Below are positions 38,193 through 48,174 of a stretch of 64,000 nt of DNA, piece after piece. Source of the stretch: Macrotis lagotis (taxonomy: Eukaryota > Chordata > Mammalia > Peramelemorphia > Peramelidae); assembly GCF_037893015.1 (NCBI RefSeq), contig NC_133661.1, forward strand, positions 180,832,508 to 180,896,507, in the 5' to 3' direction. The notes under the pieces were generated by a model. It ran no database searches. It saw nothing but the letters and a program-made list of their open reading frames with translations, and was not told the DNA's origin. A program made the translations under genes and the position numbers. Every line of letters starts with the position of its first letter. The first letter of the stretch is position 1.

Positions 38193-39867
38193 TGACTGCT
38201 GACAGCTAGATTCTCCTTACTAATATCCCATTGTCTAACTCAGAGATAGGACTCTCCCAAGATAGAATATACAGACTTATATAGGATATAATCATGCCAC
38301 CCAATAATCTCCCTCCTTTTCTCTCAATGGAGAACATCTTCACCCTGCCTCTCCTCCTTTTCATAAGGAGAGGGGCATGAGTAGGGGGGTCACACTTACA
38401 GAATCAAGGGGAAGTTACAGTTACAGAGCCCCTGACTAGAGAATGTACACATAGGCAAGAGATGGTAGAGACTAACTGGTCCAGTGTCTGTCCTCTTTTC
38501 TCTTCTCCCCTGGAGCCATTTGATGTCCTTCTGCATCTTCTGAATCTGTTCCAAAAAGTCCTCTCCAGCTGAGGTGACTAGTTGAGACCTTATCTTCTGG
38601 TGAAGAACTGCTTAACATTTTACTTAGATCAAAACACATGTTTTCATCACAAAACAATGAGATTCTGGAGCTTATCACAATTTATATTTCGCCTTATTGC
38701 CATATTGATGCATATACTTCACTTTAATACAATGAACTTCTATTAGTATTTTACTATATGAGCAAACTCCCAATGAGAATTATCACATTGACTTAAGCCT
38801 GTGACATATATATTCAACAATCACCTTAGTCCAAAGAATACCAACATATGGTTTAAAAATAAAACAATCTTAGGCTTTTCTCTCATTACAATAATGACTC
38901 AAACATCCTTAACCAAAATGAAGTTTTTTCTCCAAAATATTCCCAAATATAACAGATTTTCCTTTTCCTGACATACTTATCTGACTCACATTCCTTTCCT
39001 TAAACTAGGCCTTGAAACTGTAATTATCCTAAGAATTTCCTATTCTTCTTACCTAAATATCCCCTCTAAATAAAAATTAAGAAAACTTAATTCCTATCTT
39101 ACCATGTAGCTGATAGCAGGTGTCAGAGTCACATACCTAACCTATCTGGTTATTAAATCCAATTCACCTTAAACTTCTTTTTCTGGTTCGCTTAGTTACT
39201 ATAAAGATCCAGAATATCAAAGGAAAATTCCTTTATAGATATAAATATTGAATGTCAGTGTCCAGGCAGAGGTCATGTGGTAGTCAAATGTCTTGAGCCA
39301 GATTTATTCTTCCAGGTTCCAATTATCCAAATGTCATTTTAGGGAAATCAAGTCAAAAGGGTTCAGTCTCAGGCCATACTGAGAAGCTGCCCCTTTGGCT
39401 ACATAACCCTGTCACCTTTAGTGTCTTTAGTCCATTGGCTGCCTTGGTTCTAAGGACATGACACTGACCCAGTTGTACTTTTTGCTGACCATCCTGGTAT
39501 CTGACATAAAAAGAGAAAATTGATTAAAAGTACTGTGATCTAAAATAGTTGTTTTACCTAATTAGAACTTCCAGTGAGTCCTACAGGCCTCATCTTCTGC
39601 CTCTTACTAGAGACATTCCTTTGGCTGAAATCATATCTACTCTATCTCAAAATAAAGATGGTGTATCAGATTTCCCCTGAGAGAGAACCCTCCTTCTAGC
39701 CTGTTGTATTTTACAACAAATAAATGCTTCCTTTGACCAGGAGATTGCCTAAGCTAAATATTGTTACAGAAAAATCTGAAATTATCTTTCTTGTGTTTAT
39801 CTTTCTCATATTACATAGGTGCTTTTACTTCAAAGCAAACAATCATAGCTTTGGAATATGTCTATGT

Positions 39868-39922
39868 ATATACATATATATATATACATAATATTCCTAA
39901 TTCATTCATATATATATATATG

Positions 39923-39984
<62 letters not shown>
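39868..39984. repeat. TA/CA/TA compound microsatellite
   Basis: TA blocks surround about 14 CA units. It lies inside the fossil ERV. Confidence 0.95.
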
Positions 39985-39988
<4 letters not shown>

Positions 39989-40049
39989 GCTAGAAACCTC
40001 TATACATAAGCTTGTTTAGCTACTAGCCATCCCTAACATACAAATTATC

Positions 40050-40197
40050 ATTTTTGTTCCTGCAAGGCAATTTGGGTTAAGTGACTTGCCCAAGGTCACA
40101 CAGTCAGTCAATCACTAAGTGTCTGGGGCCAAATCTGAACTCAGGTCCTCCTGTCTCCAGGGCTAGTGTTCTATCCATTATGCCACCTAGCTGCCCC
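40050..40197 (-). mobile_element. tRNA-derived marsupial SINE
   Basis: Reverse copy beginning GCAAGGCAATTTGGG and ending in GCCACCTAGCTGCCCC. Degenerate target repeats (ACATACAAATTATC versus ATATACAAATTACC) flank it. Confidence 0.85.
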
Positions 40198-40496
40198 TCA
40201 TATACAAATTACCTTTCAGAATTTTTTAAAATCATTAGAACATCTTAGGTGGCATTAAATTTCTAACATTTTTTGTTAATTTCAATATAACAAAACAGCA
40301 GTAAGAATAACACACAAATTACTAGGCTGTACAAAGCAATCCATCCATTATTACATTATTCATGAACCCACAGATCTATCCCAGGAGGGGTCATACTTTT
40401 TGATATTTCCCTTATTGCCCTTCAAAGCAATCACATGTTAATCCCAGGCTTTAACAGTACAGTATTTAAATAACATATTCACAAGAGATATCCAAG

Positions 40497-40781
40497 GGGG
40501 CAGCTAGGTGGCACAGCCCTGGAGTTGGGAGTACCTGAGTTCAAATCTGGCCTCAGACACTCAATAATTACCTAGCTGTGTAGCCTTGGGCAAGCCACTT
40601 AACCCCATTTGCCTTGCAAAAAAAAACCCCTTAAAAAAATGATCTTATGAGAGGCTCTGATTGCTCTCCTGGCCTGTGTTCTGGACTGTGAATGACTCCA
40701 AGCATGCCCTTCTGCCTTGGAACTGTTAGGAGGGTCCCCATTCCCTTGCAAAAAAAAACCTTAAAAAAAACTAATGAACAT
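40497..40781 (+). mobile_element. Composite insertion: SINE + antisense L1/HAL1 5'UTR piece + SINE-like tail
   Basis: A SINE (40497 to about 40638) is followed by roughly 100 bp matching the antisense L1/HAL1 5'UTR segment seen at about 61850-61960 (TCTTATGAGAG, TGCTCTCCTGG, CTTTCTGCCTTGGA-like blocks). A second SINE-like tail (CCTTGCAAAAAAAAACC) then follows. One 12-bp duplication GAGATATCCAAG brackets the whole unit (40485-40496 and 40782-40793), so it probably inserted as one piece. Confidence 0.7.
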
Positions 40782-42602
40782 GAGATATCCAAGTAAAATC
40801 TCTTTGCAGTTATAAAACAATATCATATAACTGATAAATACACCTTACTTGTCAATAAGTTACCCTACAGTGAGACCACACAATTGCTATTTGTTCAGAG
40901 CCCCACCCCCACATCAGCTAACTGCAGTTACCAAGACAGAAGGCCACATTCTTGACTTCTTTAAATTTGAACATAGTTAATTTACATTAATCATAAGATT
41001 CTTATTTAAACATTTCATTCCCCTTAGAACAAAAGCAAAAAGAATACCCCACTACCTTTACACTTTTATGCTCTAGATCCTCTAAGGATCCAATCTCATA
41101 CATATGATACATTTAACATCTCAATGCAATTACAGCTAAACTTCCCAACAATTTAGTTGGATAAAAGCTTTAGAGTACCTTATACAGAGAATCCAGCAAT
41201 CACATTCCAAAATTCCATCCAAAATAAAAATATAATTGTTAGCATTAGTAATCTTAACATTAAAACAGATTAGAGCTCTTTCCCAAAATAAATCAGTAAA
41301 TATCCTTGATAACATAGGTATTTTTCTTCTTTGTTAATCCAATACCACTTTCCTTTAACTCCTTGCAATAGTTACTATAGTGTTAAAAGTTTAAAATCCC
41401 AAACCGATTTAACAATCTAGGTTATTTAATTCCACCCATTCTGTACAAATTTTGCCAGAATGTAACAACACTAATACCCCTCTTTTAAAACCCTTAGAGT
41501 GACTCTCAAAACTCCAGTTCAGAAACCTTAAAAACAGTGAGCCATCATCACTGTTAGGCCTCATGGCCAGAGCAGAGAACATTCATTAAACATTATTTCC
41601 TTTCAGTAAATATGACTCCTAATCCCTGGATTTTGTTTTCTTCCTTTCCCACTCACATATCCTGCCTGTGGAGAGGTCTCTTTCCCTTTTAGGTTTAAGC
41701 ACTTTTAAATCTTCTGTCTCCATGGGTGGGTGGAGCTCTCAGGTGAACTCAACTTAGAGTTCAAGTCTTAACAAGATAGAGGATGGGCTCAAGACTACCA
41801 TATGTCCAGGGAGAAAGCATGGGATCTTTCCTAGACACTCATAAGGATAAGAAATCTTTCCTCCTATAACTTCTCAGTCTTTCTCTTAAAAGTTCTTTCT
41901 CTCTTAAACTCTCCCCAAACCACAACTTTTTCTCTTTAAGAATCCCTCTTCTCTTTTCTCTCTAACTCTACATACCAGCACAGCTACCACTGGTTCAATG
42001 AAGGAGGGGCTGATCTCCACATGGGAGCCACTGCATACCTACTTCCTTCTCCCCCTTGTTCTGAAACTCCTCTGCCCAGCTACCAGATCCCCCACAATTT
42101 ATAACTTAATCTGAGTCCCCAGAACCCAAAATGCCTAACACAGACACTTAAACAAGACAGGACATAGAATAAACACGCACACTCCTGCGGGAACATTTGA
42201 ACTCACTCACACAGCACTGGAACCAATTGGCTTCCTTCTGGCTTCCTTGGCTTCCAGCTACCAGCCACATGGAAATTTCTGGAGAAGGAACCCAAATCCC
42301 CCTTCAAGGGCACCCTATTATCCTCTGGCTTCTCCTTTGGGACAGATTTCCCACCTGAAGGACTTCTCAATCAGTCCAGGGTGATGCTGGCCAGCAATAC
42401 TACCCTGAAAATTGCCCCTTTACCAAGGGTCTACCCCCCCCAGACATTTTAATTACTCTCAAAGAGTCAATCTTCCAGGAATTTCTGAGATATTTCCCCA
42501 GCAAAGAACACCAAGAAAGTGGGCTTGAAATCAAGCCATTTGTGCACATTATTTTCTTGTGATCTTCCTGGAAAATACCAGGAAAAAAAGATTTACATTA
42601 AT

Positions 42603-42620
42603 ACATGGAGACAAGCCCCA
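42603..42620 (-). other. Primer-binding-site-like sequence, tRNA-Pro type
   Basis: Minus-strand TGGGGCTTGTCTCC lies four nt after the CA end of U5 and resembles the proline PBS TGGGGGCTCGTCC. The match is imperfect, so the tRNA assignment is tentative. Confidence 0.45.
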
Positions 42621-42653
42621 AAATTGTTATAAATGGCTCAAGAACACTTAGTC

Positions 42654-42702
42654 CAGAGTTATTAAAAATGGTTTTTACTAAGATATCTTAACAAAATGGC
42701 AC
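42654..42702 (-). repeat. R repeat, 5' copy of the fossil ERV
   Basis: A 49-nt segment nearly identical to the one at 36580-36627. It abuts transketolase sequence directly, with no U3 upstream, which marks a transcription-start-like end. Confidence 0.7.
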
Positions 42703-43411
42703 CCCTTTCTCATGGTGGGGAAGAGGGACCAGTATGGAAAATTTTGTCATGCTCCAGAGTATTCCCAATGGAAGTGTCTGAGAAAACAGTAGAGTTAGCT
42801 GCAAATAAAAAGGGCATCTGTTTCATAAGGAAAATACAATCATTTACAACAATGAAAATTCCTAGATTGGCCAGGTTGAAGAGCAGGGATGACCAGGTAA
42901 CTGTGATTGGAGCTGAAGAGACCCTCCATGAAGGTTTGTCAGCTGCAGAGAAGATGAAGAAAGAAAAAAGATCAACATTTGTGTGCTAGATTCCTTTACA
43001 ATTAAGCCCTTGGATAAGAAACTCATACTTGAGAGTGCCTGAAAAACCCATGGTCATATCCTGACTGGGAAAATCATTATTATGAAGGTGGCATAGGAGA
43101 GGCTGTGGGTGCTGCCATAGTGGTGAACCTGGCATCACCATGAGTCACTTGCTGCTTGCTAGCATCCCAAGAAGCATGAAGCCAGTGAAATTGCTGAAGA
43201 TGTTCATCATTGACAAGGATGCCATTGTTCAGACCCAAGGCAGCTTTGTCTCAAGCCTAAGAGGTCTACAGGTGATTCCAGACCACAACAAGAAGCAGGG
43301 AAGAGAGAAACACTCCTGTAACTTTAAATACATTAAGTAACTTTTGTTTCTACTGAAGATCAATTGAAAAATAAAAATTATTAAATGCTTTAAGAGAAAA
43401 AATGTTTGTGG

Positions 43412-43676
43412 ATTGATTGGTCCATACTTTATCTTGGGAACCCAGGACTCATGGGTTTCTATCTGACAATGCAGAGCAGAGTTAAGAGAAAGGGTAAGAG
43501 CAATTATGAATAATCAGATAAACTGACTCTACCACAAAGGAAGAAAACATGACCAGAAAGTTCCTGTGGTCAATGAGCCCCTCCCTCTTTTTCTCCTTGC
43601 TTTAGCTACAAATCCCAGAAGGTGGGAGATTGGTGGAACAGAAGCAGCATCTGTTCTGTGTATCCTCTCTGGAAAG
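43412..43676 (+). promoter_or_regulatory. Probable CMA1 proximal promoter and 5'UTR
   Basis: Only 265 bp separate the end of the TKT retrocopy's target duplication from the CMA1 ATG, so the proximal promoter must be compact. Visible motifs are a GATA-type AGATAA (43516-43521), a RUNX-type ACCACA (43531-43536) and a TTCCTGTGGT ETS/RUNX-like composite (43561-43570). No clear TATA box is seen. GATA2, RUNX1 and PU.1 are known mast-cell regulators. Use of these sites here is inference. Confidence 0.4.
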
Positions 43677-43731
43677 ATGAAGTCCTTTCTGCTCCTGTTG
43701 GCTTTTCTTCTGTCTCATGAAGCTGGAGCTG
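43677..43731 (+). CDS. CMA1: CMA1 exon 1 (signal peptide)
   Basis: It encodes residues 1-18 plus the first base of codon 19, a leucine-rich signal peptide starting [10 protein letters not shown]. The donor GGTGAGTC follows, giving a phase 1 intron. Confidence 0.92.
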
Positions 43732-46700
43732 GTGAGTCTCCTACTCCCCAGAGAAAGTTTCCCATATATTCCAAGTAGTGCATGTGACAGTGCCCTAGGA
43801 CAGATACTTCTGCCTGGCAGACACTCCTGGGCCCAGACTCTTTGCAGAGAATCCCCGAGAGATTCTCCTTATCTAAGTCTCCTCCAAGCCTTAGTTTCTC
43901 CCACTCAAAAAGGAGGCCTATGATCTGAACCTGGTTCTTGAATGGAATAAAGTTAGAATTCAAACTTGGAGATCTTGTGCTTCATTGAAATAGAGATGTA
44001 TAATGTGGGAGATGTAAGAAATATGTTATTTCAGAAGCCAGGAGTTATTTCCAGAAGAGAAAAAAATAAGGGCTGAGTAACAATAAGGGTTAAGAGAAGA
44101 CCTAGAGGACTTGGGCTAGATAGGTGGTAAGGCTGATAGCTTTAACCCCATCTCAATGGACCTTATGTTTTGTCTCAGTTGTGTGTTTCCACATATTTGG
44201 AGTATTGGGGGGGGGTCTGTTTCAGATGAGATCGTTGGCGGAGAAGAATCAAAACCACATTCCCATCCTTACATGGCACTTCTGAAAATCCAAATGCGTG
44301 ATGGCACATACCACTGTGGTGGCTTCCTGATTCGGAGGGACTTTGTGATGACAGCAGCCCATTGTGCAGGAAAGTAAGTGCCTTCATTCCCCTTCCCCAT
44401 CCCTGATATTCATTTACCAGGTGAGAAATTTACTAAATGAAGGTCTAATAAGGGCCAACTGTCTCCTAGAGTTGCTCACCTGGAAGGAGAAGACTATAGT
44501 TTATTAATAATTAATAATAATAAAGTATTCATGTTCCTAGTTGAGATCTAAGATCTGCCCTCTCCCCTCAAGGGTCATCCACCTGTCTTGTCCTAAATGA
44601 TAAACTTTAGCTCTTACCATCCAAGACTCCAACTCTCTTGTCCAGGTTCTCCTCCTCTGACAGACCATGATCCCTCAACTTATAGTTGATCCCAAGGCCC
44701 TTAGCAACTGTACTCCTTTGATTAATTGAGCTCTATCACAGAATTCCTTAGAAGCACACATTGGTGTAATGAAGTTTCTCTTCATTTCCTCCTCGACCTG
44801 TTCCTTCTGGACTTTCAGACCAGAGGATCAAGGGTAGTCTGAGGAAGGAGAAGTCAGGTTCAGTAGTCACCCTGTTCTCATCTGGGCAGGTTCCAAACCT
44901 TCCAAAGGAAATTAGGGAATTGTCTTTGTCCCTTGCAAGTCCCTTGTCCCATGTCCCATCCTTGAGTCATTCCACTACCCCCCTCCCTAGATGCCATGGA
45001 GATAGGGAGGAGAGAGTGGTGTCCTAGGAGTGAGAAGCCTTGAACCCTATTCCTCAAAATGTTCCCTTCTCAAAGGATTTTTGAACCCCCAATCCTTCCC
45101 CCTTCCCTTGCCTCCAACAGGTTCATCACAGTCATCCTTGGAGCACATAACATCACAAATAAAGAGGACACTTGGCAGATTCTTAATGTCAAGCGTCAAT
45201 TTCCTCATCTTCAATATAATTCCAAGACATTTATCAATGACATCATGTTACTAAAGGTAACCATGAACAGAAAACAAAGGACTGGGAATCAATAGTTCTG
45301 GGGCCTTGTTCCATCTTGACCTCTGACTTAGCTTTGGATGGGGGGTGGTGCAGATCAGTCTATTTGGTTTGCCTCCAAAGAACAGAACCATTACTAATAG
45401 GTGGAAATTGCAGGGGGCAGATTTCAGCTAGATGTAAAAAAAAAATTCTAACAAATGAATCTGATCAAACATGGAAAAGTCTACTTTACAGGGTCATAGA
45501 TTTAGTGAGAACAGATCTCAGTCTAGTCCAAGCCCTTCATTTTACTTATGAAACCATGGCATAGAGAGTTTTGAGCAATTGACTCAGGATATGTAGCTAC
45601 TAAGAAAGGCAGGATTTGAACCCAGGTATAACTGTTCCAAATCCAACAATCTGTGTACTGTACACCTCATTGCCTCTTAAGATCAAACCCAAGACCTATT
45701 TCATGAAGTTAACCCCACCTAAACCAATATCCCAACAAAAAAACAAGTAGCGAGTTCCCCATCAAGTAGGGTCTTAGAGCAAAAGAGGACATTTCTATTT
45801 GTGAACAGGTTGCACTGTGATCACTGGGGGTCCCTTCAAACTCTGAGACATTGTAATAACTATTTTTGGGCTCTACATTCAATAAGAATTGTGTGATCTA
45901 GTGAGAACTGAATTCACAATCAGAAAACCTAGAGCCAAGTTCTAATTCCAGTTTCCTAATAGCTGGACAAGTTACCTAACCTCTATGAGTTTGTTTTGTC
46001 ATATATAAAAATGAGAATAATGCATTACCTATCATACATGAATGTTATGAGAAAAGCTGAGCATGTTGCTTGGCAAAGAAATGCCTAATAATTTTTTTTC
46101 ATTCATTCATTCAAATCCCTTTTGTTCCTTTAAGCTGCCATTTAAATGTGAGAAATTATGTTCTCTTCTCTTCCCCATTCTAAGATCCTAACTCCATCTC
46201 CTTTTCTCCTCCCTTCCTTTCCTCAAGAATCTGAGGCCCCTGCATCCCCTGTAATCTGTCCCTGGCACCAACAATCCCTTTTCCTTCCTTCTCTTAGCTG
46301 GAAGAGAAAGCCAAACTGACTATGGCTGTGGGGACACTGCCCCTGCCTTCAGGATCCAATTCTGTCTCACCTGGAAGAGTATGTAGAGCAACTGGCTGGG
46401 GAAGGACAGGAGTAACAGCACCAGGGTCAGACACTTTACGGGAGGTGAAACTGAGACTAATGGATCCCAATAACTGCAAAGAATATCCCAGTTTTGATGA
46501 GAGATTTCAGTTGTGTGTGGGGAACCCCAAGACAATTAAATCAGCATACAAGGTGAGTCCATATTTCATATTTCTCTAGAAATATGTCTAGGAGTCAGAA
46601 TCCTTCTAAGATAGGATGAGGTCAGCACTTTCCCCTTGGTTCAGGACTTGGGTGGAGGGGGGTGGGAGAAATGAGAACTGCGAGAGTAGAAAATATTACA

Positions 46701-47094
46701 AATTCCCAAATCCAAACCCCATTTCCCTAGTATTTTATGGGAGCTTAAAAATCCAGCCTTAGGCTTCTCTGCCCTCCACCCTAGATTCCTACTCAGAGGG
46801 ATACTAAAAGAAGGGAGGGAAAGGGACCTGAGTGTAGGAGCTTATGAACACAGGAGGGTTCAAGATTTCTGGACCCGATTTAGAAAGAGCCCAGGGCTGA
46901 ATGGAGCAAGTATAATCAACATTTCTTACTTAATCCTCTTTGTCTAATAGGGAGATTCTGGAGGACCCCTCATTTGTTCTGGTGTGGCCCAAGGCATTGT
47001 CTCCTATGGACGATATAATGCAACACCTCCTGCAGTCTTCACTCAAATTGCCTATTACCGCCCCTGGATCAATCGAATACTAGCATCAAATTAG
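43677..47094 (+). CDS. CMA1: Mast cell alpha-chymase, intact five-exon gene
   Basis: Secreted mast-cell granule serine protease of clan PA, family S1, expected to cut after Phe/Tyr/Leu. Exons are 43677-43731, 44226-44373, 45121-45256, 46298-46552 and 46951-47094 (55, 148, 136, 255 and 144 nt). All four introns are GT-AG, in phases 1, 2, 0, 0 as in granule proteases. The product is 245 aa (human 247): an 18-residue signal peptide, the acidic propeptide DE suited to cathepsin C removal, then mature IVGG. Triad residues are His64 (TAAHC), Asp108 (NDIMLL) and Ser201 (GDSGGP). Cys pairs 49/65, 142/207 and 173/186 fit the three-disulfide granule-protease pattern. Pocket positions read as Ser189, Gly216 and Ala226 in chymotrypsin numbering, as in chymase, not Arg226 (granzyme B) or Glu226 (cathepsin G). 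The stretch PPAVFT..YRPWIN is chymase-like. Sequons lie at Asn78 and Asn221. The ATG has A at -3, and no in-frame ATG lies just upstream. A paralogous chymase-locus protease is possible but less likely. Confidence 0.93.
44226..44373 (+). CDS. CMA1: CMA1 exon 2 (propeptide, mature N-terminus, His64)
   Basis: The acceptor is TTTCAG and the donor GTAAGT. It encodes D-E, then IVGGEES.PHS.PYMA, Cys49 and the TAAHC motif. Its 148 nt is the size I know for exon 2 of granzyme and chymase genes. Confidence 0.92.
45121..45256 (+). CDS. CMA1: CMA1 exon 3 (catalytic Asp108)
   Basis: The acceptor is CCAACAG and the donor GTAACC. It encodes the LGAHNIT sequon loop and ends in NDIMLLK with the catalytic Asp. 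It is 136 nt long and ends in phase 0. Confidence 0.92.
45485..45690 (-). repeat. Old MIR-like SINE in CMA1 intron 3
   Basis: CAGGATTTGAACCCAGGTAT and related blocks. It is intronic, with no effect on splice sites seen. Confidence 0.6.
45895..46090 (+). repeat. MIR in CMA1 intron 3
   Basis: TAGCTGGACAAGTTACCTAA, AAAAATGAGAATAATGCATT and GCTTGGCAAAGAAATGCC follow MIR order. Confidence 0.65.
46298..46552 (+). CDS. CMA1: CMA1 exon 4
   Basis: The acceptor is TCTTAG and the donor GTGAGT. It encodes [25 protein letters not shown] and LCVGNPK..KSAYK. It carries the residue read as Ser189 at the base of the S1 pocket. Confidence 0.92.
46951..47094 (+). CDS. CMA1: CMA1 exon 5 (catalytic Ser201, stop)
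   Basis: The acceptor is TCTAATAG. The exon opens at GDSGGP and includes [11 protein letters not shown], the second sequon NAT, PPAVFT and [12 protein letters not shown], followed by TAG at 47092-47094. Confidence 0.92.
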   Translation, partial: GDSGGPLICSGVAQGIVSYGRYNATPPAVFTQIAYYRPWINRILASN

Positions 47095-47281
47095 TTCTGA
47101 GGTCTTGGCTCAGCCAAAAGGAACCTGCATCTTAGGACTGAGCCATCCTCTCTATGCCCCCTCACACCAGGACTGACCCAGTGCCTGCCTAGTCTCATCC
47201 CAAGCTCTGAGGGAGGGGAGGAGAAGAAAGGGAGTAAAGCATGTTAGACTGGACATTGAACTAAAAACTAACTATAACTTC

Positions 47282-47287
47282 AATAAA
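47282..47287 (+). terminator. CMA1 polyadenylation signal
   Basis: AATAAA lies 188 nt after the CMA1 stop codon, a plausible 3'UTR length for a chymase transcript. No better signal lies between. Confidence 0.7.
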
Positions 47288-47904
47288 TCTAAGCTTCCAG
47301 GCTTTTGTGTATGATTCCTCTCTACCTCTCTCTTCTCCTATTGTAGTCCCACCATTTCTCTCCCCCAAGGAAGTCAACATAGTAGCAAAGAACCTCACAG
47401 AGAAGAGTGAGTCAGTATTTACAATTTTGAGTAAAAGTAAATAATCTTAATTTTAAAGTTTTATTTAAACACCACTAAGAAAGTTGCCCTTATTTTGGAA
47501 AAAAAAAAGAGGGGTAGGTCTTTCCATGATAGGCCTGTGAGTTTCACTATAGTTTTCAGGAAAATTCTGGGATATATTATTTTTAAAACCATTTGTGAGC
47601 ATTTTGAAAGGGATGCAGGTTTCTTTTTCTTTTTTTTCTTCTTTGTTATAAAGAATGGTCTTCTGGGATCAAGGAAGGAGAAGGATTTATTTGAAAATAA
47701 ACATAAAAACAAAAGCACAAAAGACATAAAAAGTTTTTTTAAGAAAAGGGAAAAAAATAAAAGTAGTCTTCCATAAGGGTCACTAGTGGTTCATTAAGAA
47801 TATCTCATGCTAGTCCATCATTAGTTCCCTTTTTGATTGTGTTACTAGACTGATAGATAAGAAGAAAGCCATAGGCTTAGATTTCATCAAGACAGGTGAC
47901 AGTG
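47288..47904. other. Downstream of CMA1, no recognisable gene
   Basis: AT-rich with A/T runs. The Lys/Phe-rich frames reflect these. Confidence 0.4.
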
Positions 47905-48075
47905 ACAGAATCATAAAATTTAAAGCTGAAAGGGATCTTAGAGATCATCTAGTTTAACTCAATCTCTACAGAGGAAGAAATTAAGATTAAGTAATTTGTT
48001 CAATTTCATGTGGGTACTAAAATATCAAACCCAAGTTTTCTGACTCTAAATTCATATTACCATAATATCTCAATC
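47905..48075 (-). repeat. Old MIR-like SINE
   Basis: AAAGGGATCTTAGAGATCAT and CAAACCCAAGTTTTCTGACT match the repeats at 17800 and 45485. Confidence 0.6.
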
Positions 48076-48174
48076 AATAAAATTATAACTAAATTTTATG
48101 TTAAATATGTTTGCAGTTAATTGAATGACTAAATCCAAAGAGAAGTCATTAATATCAACAGTTCCTCTATATTG

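Larger units (their letters stand above)
36571..42702 (-). mobile_element. Fossil endogenous retrovirus, apparently a LINE-copied transcript
   Basis: This broken fossil ERV sits inside the TKT retrocopy. In its own orientation it starts with a 49-nt R (42654-42702), a 29-nt U5 ending in CA (42625-42653) and a proline-tRNA-like primer site (42603-42620). It ends at the left with U3, a second 48-nt R (36580-36627) carrying AATAAA, then nine A. U3 is missing at its start and U5 at its end, which is the structure of an mRNA and not of a provirus. An env-like stretch lies at about 37330-38190. I recognise no gag or pol. Three SINE-type insertions lie within it. It is a worn, non-coding remnant; the few differences between the R copies suggest moderate age. 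Confidence 0.7.
35242..43398 (+). pseudogene. TKT: Transketolase retropseudogene, split by an ERV insertion
   Basis: A full-length intronless TKT mRNA copy. The 5'UTR starts at 35242, the old ATG is at 35337 ([28 protein letters not shown]), and the body continues through [17 protein letters not shown] near 36085-36135. It resumes after the insertion at EKTVELAANKKGICFIR and [15 protein letters not shown]. It ends with AATAAA and a worn A-rich tail. A 13-bp target duplication AAAATGTTTGTGG flanks it (35229-35241 and 43399-43411). The TKT parts total about 2.0 kb, close to an entire mRNA. The frame is broken many times in both halves, so it is not functional. The target was the tail of an L2 element. 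Confidence 0.93.

Noticed and set aside
39761-40009. Plus-strand frame with HTHT and IYIY runs
   Set aside because: TA/CA microsatellite inside the fossil ERV.
42654-42702. Treating the short R repeats as complete LTRs of a normal provirus
   Set aside because: They are under 50 nt, lack U3 at one end and U5 at the other, and one ends in a poly(A) run.
43566-43676. Extended N-terminus for chymase from an upstream in-frame start
   Set aside because: The upstream codon is GTG, not ATG, and the extension would bury the signal peptide.
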